DNA from: a bacterium
GTDB taxonomy: Bacteria; Verrucomicrobiota; Verrucomicrobiae; Opitutales; Opitutaceae
Assembly: GCA_021780625.1 (NCBI GenBank)
Contig: JAJXYI010000565.1
Span: 1 to 17,273 of the forward strand
Direction of reading: 5' to 3'
Length of the DNA: 17,273 nt
A model generated the notes under the pieces. The model was given only the letters and a program-made list of their open reading frames with translations. It did no database searches and had not been told where the DNA came from. A program made the position numbers and the translations under genes. Shown piece by piece: positions 7,998 through 14,513 of this stretch (position 1 is the first letter of the stretch; the number at the start of each line of letters is the position of its first letter).

Positions 7998-8052
7998 GTA
8001 AGCTCTCGCTTGATTTCACGATAAACGGCCGCTTCGGTACCGGCACCCCGCC

Positions 8053-10335
8053 ATGAAGCGTCTCCTTGCCTTCCTGCTGCTCGCGGTGAGCGCGGCCTGC
8101 GCCGCCGCCCGCGCCGACTCAATCGCCTCGGTTCCCTACGCCTGGCGCAACGTGCGCATCGGAGGCGGCGGGTTCGTGACCGGCATCGTGTTTCATCCCA
8201 AGCAGCCCGGCCTGGTGTATGTGCGTACCGACGTGGGCGGCGCGTACCGCTGGGATGCCGGTCTGCACCGCTGGGTGCCGCTCACGGACTGGATCGGGAT
8301 GGCGGATGTGAACCTCATGGGCATCGAGAGCCTCGCGGTGGATCCGTCGGATCCGCGACGCGTCTATCTCGCGGCGGGGACGTACACGAATCCCAGGGTG
8401 GGCGACGGCGCGATCCTGTGTTCGTCGGACGAAGGCCGGACATTCCGGCGCGTGAACATGCCGTTCAAGATGGGGGGCAACGAGGCGGGCCGTGGCAACG
8501 GCGAGCGCCTGGCGGTGGATCCAAACCAGGGCTCGATCCTGCTTTTCGGTTCGCGAACGGCCGGCCTCTGGCGCAGTGCGGATCACGGCGCGACGTGGAG
8601 CCGGGTGAGCGGATTTCCGGCGGTGGCAACCTCGCCCGCGGCCTCGATCAGCTTCGGACCCTGGACCCAGCCGTTGGGCATCGACCTGGTGGTCTTTGAT
8701 GGGCGCAGCGGACACCCGGGCGCGGCGACGCCGGTGATCTATGCGGGAGTCTCGACGCGGGAGACCTGCCTGTTCCGGTCGACCAACGGCGGGGAGACCT
8801 GGGCTCCGGTGCCGGGGCAGCCCGTCGGCCTGCGGCCGACGCGCGCGGCGCTGTCGAGCAACGGGATTCTGTATCTGACTTATGGTGACGACCCGGGTCC
8901 GAACACGATGCACGACGGCGCGGTCTGGGCGCTCGATACGGCGACCGGGGCCTGGCGCGACATCACGCCCGTCCGGCCCGGCCGGGGCGAGCTCTCGGGG
9001 TTCGGCTACGGCGCGGTGACGGTGGACCGTTCCGATCCGAGCCACCTGCTCGTGTCGACGTTCTGCCGCTACGAGCCCCACGACGAGATTTTCGAGACGC
9101 GCGACGGTGGTCGGAGCTGGCTGCCGGTGCTGGCGGGCTCGGCCTGGAATTATTCCGGGGCTCCCTGGACCCGCGGGATGAAGGTTCACTGGATGGCGGA
9201 CGTGGAGATCGATCCCTTCGATTCCTCGCACGCGCTGTTCACCACGGGCTACGGCGTGCTTGCGACGCACAACCTCGGCGCGAAGGCCGGGCATGGCGGG
9301 CCGGTCGTGTGGTCTTTCGACGACAAGGGGCTGGAGGAGACCGTGCCGCTGGGCCTGATCAGTCCGCCCGAAGGCGCGCACCTGCTCAGCGCGCTGGGCG
9401 ACATCGACGGATTCCGTCACGACGACCTGGACCGCGCGGGCCTGCAGTTCGCCCCGCCGCCCCGGCTTGCGAACACCGAGTCGATCGCGTTTGCCGGTCT
9501 GAAGCCCCTGACGGTCGTGCGCTGCGGCACGATGTGGAAGCGCGACAGCGGCGTGCGCGCCGCGGTGTCATTCGATGGAGGAGCGACCTGGAAGCCGTTC
9601 GCCTCGGAGCCCGCCGGCTCGGCCGGTGCGGGAACGATCGACGTGACTGCGGATGGACGAGTGATTTTCTGGACGCCGAGGGGACTGCCGCCTCCGGGCC
9701 GGACGGGACTGCCGCCGTGGATGGCCCCTCCCATGCGGCCGCAGCGGACGACGGACTTCGGCGTCACCTGGAAGACGTGCGGGGATCTTCCGGCGGGCGT
9801 GCGCGTGATTGCCGACAAGGTCGACCCGAAGCGACTCTACGCCTTCGATCCCGCCTCGGGTCGTGTTTTTGCGAGCGAGGATGCGGGGCTGACGTTCGTC
9901 GTGCGCTCGGAGGGGTTGCCGCGTGTGGAGCACGGGGCTCAGTGGACGGGCGGGCCTGCCGGGTATCCAGGCGTGCTCCACGCGGTGCCCGGTCGTGCGG
10001 GCGAGCTGTGGCTGGCGAGCCGGGCAGGCGGTCTTTGGCGTTCGGACGATGGCGGACGGCATTTCACGCATCTGGCGACGGTCGAGCAGGCGTATTCGCT
10101 TGGCTTCGGCAGAGCTGCGCCGGGCCGCACGCATCCCGCGCTCTACCTTGCGGGCGAGGTGGGCGGCCTGCAGGCGCTGTTCCGCTCCGACGACGCTGGG
10201 GCGACCTGGGTGCGCATCAACGACGACCGGCACCAGTACGGCTGGATCAGCCACGTGACGGGCGATCCGCGCGTGTATGGCCGCGTGTATTTCGGCACAG
10301 GCGGCCGCGGGGTGATCGTGGGCGATCCCCGCTGA
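8053..10335 (+). CDS. Secreted GH74-type xyloglucanase / beta-propeller glycosidase
   Basis: The product is 760 aa with a signal peptide at residues 1-21. The mature start reads YAWRNVRIGGGGFVTGIVFHP, followed by YVRTDVGGAYRWD, the GH74 opening with D60 as expected catalytic base. WMADVEIDPFDSSHALFTTGYG (from W380) holds D383, the expected acid. At least nine Asp-box-like turns of the form S-x-D-x-G-x-T-F/W occur (for example CSSDEGRTF near 123, RSADHGATW, RSTNGGETW, VSFDGGATW, RSDDAGATW near 711), fitting two seven-bladed propellers in tandem. GH74 enzymes cleave the beta-1,4-glucan backbone of xyloglucan, endo or at chain ends. Such proteins are often labelled sialidase or exo-alpha-sialidase because of the Asp boxes, but no sialidase catalytic set is seen. 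No cellulose-binding or dockerin domain is present. Confidence 0.88.
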   Translation: MKRLLAFLLLAVSAACAAARADSIASVPYAWRNVRIGGGGFVTGIVFHPKQPGLVYVRTDVGGAYRWDAGLHRWVPLTDWIGMADVNLMGIESLAVDPSDPRRVYLAAGTYTNPRVGDGAILCSSDEGRTFRRVNMPFKMGGNEAGRGNGERLAVDPNQGSILLFGSRTAGLWRSADHGATWSRVSGFPAVATSPAASISFGPWTQPLGIDLVVFDGRSGHPGAATPVIYAGVSTRETCLFRSTNGGETWAPVPGQPVGLRPTRAALSSNGILYLTYGDDPGPNTMHDGAVWALDTATGAWRDITPVRPGRGELSGFGYGAVTVDRSDPSHLLVSTFCRYEPHDEIFETRDGGRSWLPVLAGSAWNYSGAPWTRGMKVHWMADVEIDPFDSSHALFTTGYGVLATHNLGAKAGHGGPVVWSFDDKGLEETVPLGLISPPEGAHLLSALGDIDGFRHDDLDRAGLQFAPPPRLANTESIAFAGLKPLTVVRCGTMWKRDSGVRAAVSFDGGATWKPFASEPAGSAGAGTIDVTADGRVIFWTPRGLPPPGRTGLPPWMAPPMRPQRTTDFGVTWKTCGDLPAGVRVIADKVDPKRLYAFDPASGRVFASEDAGLTFVVRSEGLPRVEHGAQWTGGPAGYPGVLHAVPGRAGELWLASRAGGLWRSDDGGRHFTHLATVEQAYSLGFGRAAPGRTHPALYLAGEVGGLQALFRSDDAGATWVRINDDRHQYGWISHVTGDPRVYGRVYFGTGGRGVIVGDPR

Positions 10336-10352
10336 CCGCGACGCGCGCTGGC

Positions 10353-11024
10353 TCAGCCGACGACCTTGAACCACTCCTCGACCGGAAGCCGGGGCGGCTG
10401 GAAGGCGTTGACGTGGCTGTCCGCCTTGGGCCGGCCGAAGGCCAGGCCCGCGATGAACAGCGTGTCCTCGCTGCCCGGGATGTGCTTCCTGAGCAGGTCG
10501 GGGTAGGCCACCGCGCTGAACTGCGGGCAGGAGCCGAGGCCCAGCGAGACGAGCCCGAGCATCAGGTTGTCGAATACAAACCCGCAGTCCAGGAAGGTGC
10601 CGTACGAGTAGGCGGACTCCTGGGTCCCGATGAAGAAGACGTGCGGCGCGCCGAAGAACCGGAAGTTCTCCCGGTCGTGCTGGCGGCGCTTCTCCTTGTC
10701 CTCGCGGGCGATGCCCTTGTGCTGGAAAATTCCATACCCGACGGCGCGCGCCCGGGCCATCCAAGTGTCCGGGAGCGGGTCGGGCGAGTAGCGGTAGGCG
10801 GGCTTCGGCGCGCGGCCCGCGTCGAACGCGGCGAGGTAGTCGGCCACGAGCGCCTCCAGGGCCGTGCCCTGCACCAGGTACAGCCGCCAGGGCTGCGTGT
10901 TCTTGGAGCTCGGCGCGTGGCCTGCCGCCTCCACAACCTGACGGATCGTGTCCGCCGGGACGAGTTCGGGCTCGAACTCGCGGATGGAGCGCCGCGCGTG
11001 CATGGATTCGAGGGCTGAGAGCAT
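10353..11024 (-). CDS. Nitroreductase-family FMN oxidoreductase
   Basis: The product is 223 aa, usual for the family. The FMN-phosphate-binding segment RRSIREFEPE (residues 11-20) and APSSKNTQPWRLYLV (37-51) are the N-terminal nitroreductase signatures. FDNLMLGLVSLGLGSCPQF forms the second half of the site, and LFIAGLAFGRPKA the C-terminal strand. Members use NAD(P)H to reduce nitroaromatics, quinones or enones as homodimers; the natural substrate is unknown. No signal peptide is present. ATG at 11024 is chosen because it places RRSIREF at the normal distance; a TTG at 11069 would add 15 unconserved residues. A purine run (AGGGAAAAAAG) precedes the start, the only start in the window that resembles a ribosome-binding site. 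The 3' end is 17 bp from the convergent GH74 gene. Confidence 0.9.
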   Translation of the reverse strand: MLSALESMHARRSIREFEPELVPADTIRQVVEAAGHAPSSKNTQPWRLYLVQGTALEALVADYLAAFDAGRAPKPAYRYSPDPLPDTWMARARAVGYGIFQHKGIAREDKEKRRQHDRENFRFFGAPHVFFIGTQESAYSYGTFLDCGFVFDNLMLGLVSLGLGSCPQFSAVAYPDLLRKHIPGSEDTLFIAGLAFGRPKADSHVNAFQPPRLPVEEWFKVVG

Positions 11025-11098
11025 GATGCTTTTTTCCCTGAGCCCGGGCCCAGGGCCTGTCGAGGGCAATTACCACGCATCTCTTGTCGGTTCCCTCC

Positions 11099-11128
11099 TT
11101 GCTTCCCCGGGGCGTCGGCGGCTAGATC
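11099..11128 (+). promoter_or_regulatory. Weak sigma70-like promoter before the small secreted protein gene
   Basis: TTGCTT (11099-11104), an 18-bp gap and TAGATC (11123-11128) make a weak -35/-10 pair. The predicted transcription start would fall within a few bases of the ATG at 11136, again leaving almost no leader. Confidence 0.25.
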
Positions 11129-11135
11129 GTCGCGC

Positions 11136-11624
11136 ATGAGACGCCTCCTGTTCCTGGCCGCGGCCGTCGCCTTCGCCGCGGCTCCGGCCATCGCCGCGGA
11201 AAGCTTCACGCGGTCGCTCAGCGCCGACGAGTTTCACCGGGCCGGACTGGACAAGCTCAGCCCTGCCGAGCGGACCTTCCTGGACGGACTCATTCAGCGC
11301 CGGCTTTCGGGCGGAGACGCGGCCCGGGCGCCAGTCTCTCCAGAGCCCGCCGGACGCCGCGCGGTCGTGGTCGTCAGTTCCGGCACGCGGGTGGTCGAGT
11401 CGGCGGTCGAGAGCCGGATTGACGGCAAGTTCACGGGCTGGGACGGGCGCACCGTGTTTCACCTTCAGAACGGCCAGCGCTGGCAGGTCGCCAACGCCGA
11501 CGACGAGTACTGGAATCCGGCGGTCATGAACCCCCGCGTGCGCATCGTCGCCTCGTCGTTCGGCGGATACTGGATGACCGTGGAGGGGCTCAACCTGCGC
11601 GTGCGGGTGAAGCCCCTGCCGTGA
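11136..11624 (+). CDS. Small secreted protein of unknown function
   Basis: The product is 162 aa. Residues 1-21 are a clear signal peptide ending AIAA. Next comes FTRSLSADEFHRAGLDKLSPAERTFLDGLIQRR (about 24-56), a helical segment seen in many uncharacterised exported proteins. After an alanine/proline-rich linker the C-terminal part (about 88-160) has a strand-rich pattern: IDGKFTGWDGRTVFHLQNGQRWQVANADDEYW, then MNPRVRIVASSFGGYWMTVEGLNLRVRVKPL. The alternation and NGQ-W element suggest a small beta-barrel (OB/SH3-like). I do not recognise a named function. It is 59 bp before, and co-directional with, the permease gene, so it may share its transcript. The periplasm is the likely location. Confidence 0.8.
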   Translation: MRRLLFLAAAVAFAAAPAIAAESFTRSLSADEFHRAGLDKLSPAERTFLDGLIQRRLSGGDAARAPVSPEPAGRRAVVVVSSGTRVVESAVESRIDGKFTGWDGRTVFHLQNGQRWQVANADDEYWNPAVMNPRVRIVASSFGGYWMTVEGLNLRVRVKPLP

Positions 11625-11683
11625 CGCGGCGCGCCCGTGCGAAATTTTGAAACTCTGCGCGGTGTCGGGGGGTTATCCCTCGC

Positions 11684-14140
11684 ATGTCCACGCTTGAGTC
11701 GTTCCAGCACGATCTGAGGGTTGCAATCCGGGGCTTGATCCGGGATCGCGGGTTCACCGCCGCGGCCCTGTTCACCTTTGCGCTCTGTCTTGGCGCGAAC
11801 GTGGCCCTCTTTGCGGTCGTCAATGCGGTCATCCTCCGCCCGCTTCCCTATCCGCAGCCCAGCCAGCTCGTCACGGTGTACAACTCCTATCCGAAGGCGG
11901 GCGTAGAGAAGGCGGGCGTGTCCGTGCCCTATTATCTCGCGCGGCGCGACGGCGTGGATGCCTTTGCGGAGGCGGCGGCCTACCGGAGCGGGGGCGAGAC
12001 GGTGGGTGAGGCAGGCTCGCCCGACCGCGTGGAGTCGATGAATGTGACCCCCTCGTTCTTCAAGGTCCTGGGCGTGGCGCCGCAGCTGGGTCGGACCTTC
12101 GACGAGAGCGAGGGCGTGTACGGCAAGAACAACGTCGTGGTCCTGAGCGACAGCTTCTGGCACCAGAAATTCGCGGGCGACCCGAAGGCGATCGGCAGGA
12201 CGCTGCATTTCGGCGGCGGCCAGGTCTGCACGATCATCGGCGTGATGCCCCCGGGCTTCCAGTTCGACAACTCGCACGCGAAGGTCTGGCTGCCGCTGTG
12301 CTTCTCGGACGACGAGAAGAAAATGGACAATCTCCATTCGAACAACATGGCGATGGTCGCTCGGTTGCGGCCGGGTTTCTCGATCGCGCAGGCGCAGGCC
12401 CAGGTGGACGCGCTCAACACGCGCATCGAGGAAAAGGATCCGTTCGCCAAATACGTGTTGGATGCCGGCTTCAGCGCGCGCGTCGTGGACCTTCACGCCG
12501 ACCAGATCCAGACGGCCAAGCCGGTGCTCGTGCTGCTTCAGGCTGGCGTGCTCTGCCTGCTGGCGATCGGCACGGTCAATCTCGCGAATCTGTTCCTGGT
12601 GCGGGCGATCGGGCGCACGAAGGAGCTGTCGATCCGGCGCGTGCTCGGAGCGGACAGCCCGGCGCTCGCGCGCCAGCTGCTGACCGAGACGCTGCTGCTG
12701 TCGCTGGCAGGCGGCCTGGTGGGACTCGCGCTTGGCTGGGCGGCGCTGCATTCCGTCGAGGGCTTTGGACTTGATCGGTTGCCGCACGCGGGGGCCTTCG
12801 GCCTTGACCGGACGGTCTGCCTGGCCGCGCTGGCTGGCTCGCTGGTGGTCGGCCTCCTGCTGGCGCTGCCCGTGCTCTGGCACAGCCTCCGCGGAAATCT
12901 CGCCGCGTCGCTTTCGGTCGAGAGCCGTGGCGGCACCACCACGCGTGCGACGCACCGGCTCCGCCACGGGCTCATCATTGCGCAGTTCTCGCTCGCGTTC
13001 GTGCTGCTCGCGGGTGCGGGCATGCTTGGCCTGAGCTTCAGCCGGGTCACTGCCGTGCGCCCCGGCTTCGAGGCCGACCACCTGCTGACCGGCGATGTCC
13101 CGCTGCCCTGGGGCAATTACAAGAAGGACGAGCAGCGCCTTGCGTTTGTGCAGCGCCTCCAGCAGGAGCTGCACACGATTCCGGGCGTCACCTACGCGGG
13201 ATTCACCACGATGATGCCCTTCACGCCCGGAGGCAGCCAGAACGCGATTTTCGTGGAGGGACACGCGATGGCGCCGGGCGAGACGCTGCACGCGCATTAT
13301 TTCTCGGGTGTCGCGGGGGATTTCTTCCAGGCGCTGCACATCCCTTTGATCGAGGGGCGTTATCTCACGACCGAGGATTCGACGCGTGCGACGCATGCCT
13401 GCGTGGTGGACGAGAAGGTGGCGCGCTTTTACTGGCCGCACGGCAGTGCGCTGGGGCATCGGCTCTTCAACGGGCCCCCGACCGACGAGAACAAGAAGGC
13501 GTTCACGATCGTGGGGGTGGTCGGTACGATCAAGCAGCACGACCTTGCCGAGACGCAGGCCATGGGTTCGGTGTACGTGCCGTTCGTCGACTATGCCGGC
13601 CTCGAGGTGGCGGTGGTGCTCCGCACCGCGCAGGCGCCGCAGGCGGCCGCGTCCGCGCTGCGCGCCGCGGTGTTGCGCGTGGATCCGCAGCTTCCCGTGG
13701 AGGACCTGAAGACGATGGATGCGCGCATCGACGACAGCCTGCAGATGCGGCGCGCGCCCTTCGTGCTCGCGTGCATCTTCGCGGGTGTGGCGCTGGCGCT
13801 GGCGACGGTCGGCCTCTACGGCGTGCTGGCCTACTCGGTCGCCCAGCGGCGGCGCGAGATCGGCATCCGCCTCGCGCTGGGTGCGGTACCCGGGGCCATC
13901 CGCTCGCAGTTCCTGTGGCTGGGCGTGAAGCTGGCGGCGGCCGGCATGGTGATCGGAGGCGTGGGCGCCTGGCTGGGGGGACGCGCGATGACCAAGGTGC
14001 TCTTTGAGGTCGGTGCGCTCAATCCGCCGATCCTCGGGGCCACGGCCGGCGTGCTGGCTCTGGTTGCGATCACGGCGTGTTACTGGCCCGCGGCGATCGC
14101 GGCGCGCGTGCCGCCCATGGAAGCGCTGCGGGGCGACTGA
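11684..14140 (+). CDS. ADOP-type ABC transporter permease (duplicated MacB/FtsX)
   Basis: The product is 818 aa. The order is an N-terminal segment with DLRVAIRGLIRDRGFTAAAL, TM1 at about 22-50, a MacB-like periplasmic core at about 51-275 (NVTPSFFKVLGVAPQLGRTF, VVVLSDSFWHQKF, TIIGVMPPGFQF), and FtsX unit 1 at about 280-400 (VNLANLFLVRAIGRTKELSIRRVLGA). A second TM follows near 432-455, then a second periplasmic core and a C-terminal FtsX unit (LATVGLYGVLAYSVAQRRREIGIRLALGA). This double layout matches the 'acidobacterial duplicated orphan permease' families (about 800 aa). They resemble MacB but lie apart from an ATPase gene; none is visible here, nor a PadR regulator. The substrate is unknown. 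The -35-like TTGAAA at 11647 has no well-spaced -10. A 39-bp tandem duplication begins at its stop codon. Confidence 0.94.
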   Translation: MSTLESFQHDLRVAIRGLIRDRGFTAAALFTFALCLGANVALFAVVNAVILRPLPYPQPSQLVTVYNSYPKAGVEKAGVSVPYYLARRDGVDAFAEAAAYRSGGETVGEAGSPDRVESMNVTPSFFKVLGVAPQLGRTFDESEGVYGKNNVVVLSDSFWHQKFAGDPKAIGRTLHFGGGQVCTIIGVMPPGFQFDNSHAKVWLPLCFSDDEKKMDNLHSNNMAMVARLRPGFSIAQAQAQVDALNTRIEEKDPFAKYVLDAGFSARVVDLHADQIQTAKPVLVLLQAGVLCLLAIGTVNLANLFLVRAIGRTKELSIRRVLGADSPALARQLLTETLLLSLAGGLVGLALGWAALHSVEGFGLDRLPHAGAFGLDRTVCLAALAGSLVVGLLLALPVLWHSLRGNLAASLSVESRGGTTTRATHRLRHGLIIAQFSLAFVLLAGAGMLGLSFSRVTAVRPGFEADHLLTGDVPLPWGNYKKDEQRLAFVQRLQQELHTIPGVTYAGFTTMMPFTPGGSQNAIFVEGHAMAPGETLHAHYFSGVAGDFFQALHIPLIEGRYLTTEDSTRATHACVVDEKVARFYWPHGSALGHRLFNGPPTDENKKAFTIVGVVGTIKQHDLAETQAMGSVYVPFVDYAGLEVAVVLRTAQAPQAAASALRAAVLRVDPQLPVEDLKTMDARIDDSLQMRRAPFVLACIFAGVALALATVGLYGVLAYSVAQRRREIGIRLALGAVPGAIRSQFLWLGVKLAAAGMVIGGVGAWLGGRAMTKVLFEVGALNPPILGATAGVLALVAITACYWPAAIAARVPPMEALRGD

Positions 14141-14208
14141 CGCCGGCCGGCCTCTCCGGATTGCCATCGGGGCGACTGACGCGGGCCTGTCCCCCGGATT
14201 GCCATCGG
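14132..14208. repeat. Imperfect 38/39-bp tandem direct repeat at the permease stop codon
   Basis: Copy 1 (14132-14170) and copy 2 (14171-14208) both start GGCGACTGACGC and end CCGGATTGCCATCGG, with differences only in the middle. Copy 1 contains the last codons and TGA of the permease gene; copy 2 repeats them after the stop. The second TTGCCA serves as the likely -35 of the next gene. This looks like a local duplication that has since drifted. Confidence 0.85.
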
Positions 14209-14228
14209 CCCCCCGGGGTGCCTAGAAT
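14199..14228 (+). promoter_or_regulatory. Sigma70-like promoter for the YgaP-like membrane protein gene
   Basis: TTGCCA (14199-14204), 18 bp, TAGAAT (14223-14228). This is the best -35/-10 pair in the window; transcription would start near 14235, leaving a leader of about 20 bases. The -35 lies in the second copy of the tandem repeat. Confidence 0.55.
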
Positions 14229-14256
14229 CAGCTGAGCGTTAGTCCAGCTCGCATCC

Positions 14257-14484
14257 ATGAAGATCGAATCCTACATCCGCATCATTGCCGGCTCCATGGT
14301 CCTCCTCAGCGTCCTCCTGGCGTACGTGGTGAATCCGTGGTGGCTGTTGCTTGCCGTGTTGGTGGGTCTGAACCTGATCCAGTCCGCGTTCACGGGTTTC
14401 TGTCCCGCGGAGATGCTTCTTCGCAGGCTCGGCGTTGGCAGGACCGGGGAGACGCCTCACGTGCCGGCCCAACCCGGTGTCTGA
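14257..14484 (+). CDS. Small inner-membrane protein, YgaP-like transmembrane domain (DUF2892)
   Basis: The product is 75 aa. It has two hydrophobic helices, about residues 8-26 and 28-44, joined by NPWW, then the hallmark NLIQSAFTGFCPAEMLLRRLG (39-59) of PF11127. In YgaP this domain anchors a rhodanese and helps it dimerise; free-standing copies like this one are common and their role is unclear. C50 within FTGFCP is the conserved cysteine. No rhodanese gene is adjacent. It has its own promoter and ends 29 bp from the convergent cytochrome gene. Confidence 0.9.
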   Translation: MKIESYIRIIAGSMVLLSVLLAYVVNPWWLLLAVLVGLNLIQSAFTGFCPAEMLLRRLGVGRTGETPHVPAQPGV

Positions 14485-14513
14485 ATACCAGCGGCCCTTG
14501 ACGACGACGGCTT

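Larger units (their letters stand above)
7705..8052. other. 348-bp divergent intergenic region between chemoreceptor and GH74 genes
   Basis: No convincing gene is seen. The region holds three copies of an AAACGGCC core (near 7825-7832, 7961-7968 and 8023-8030), a 6-bp-arm inverted repeat at 7954-7968, a 12-bp palindrome at 7986-7997 and a GC-alternating tract at about 7904-7932. The most AT-rich patch, about 7815-7860, could carry a promoter, but no pair of -35 and -10 elements at good spacing stands out on either strand. TTCAAG (7935-7940) and TAAAAC (7959-7964), 18 bp apart, form a weak candidate for the GH74 gene. A leftward frame starting at 8122 and crossing the region looks like chance. 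Confidence 0.5.

Noticed and set aside
7856..8122. An 88-codon minus-strand frame in the GH74 upstream region
   Set aside because: It overlaps the GH74 signal-peptide codons, and has no start context or family resemblance.
8053..10335. Reading the Asp-box protein as a sialidase
   Set aside because: Asp boxes are shared by many propellers; the GGGGFVTG, RTDVGGAYRW and WMADVEIDPF motifs point to GH74.
11465..14167. A 900-codon open frame on the minus strand antisense to the permease gene
   Set aside because: Its product is dominated by R, H, A and E without any domain, and it is the mirror of a well-supported gene in GC-rich DNA.
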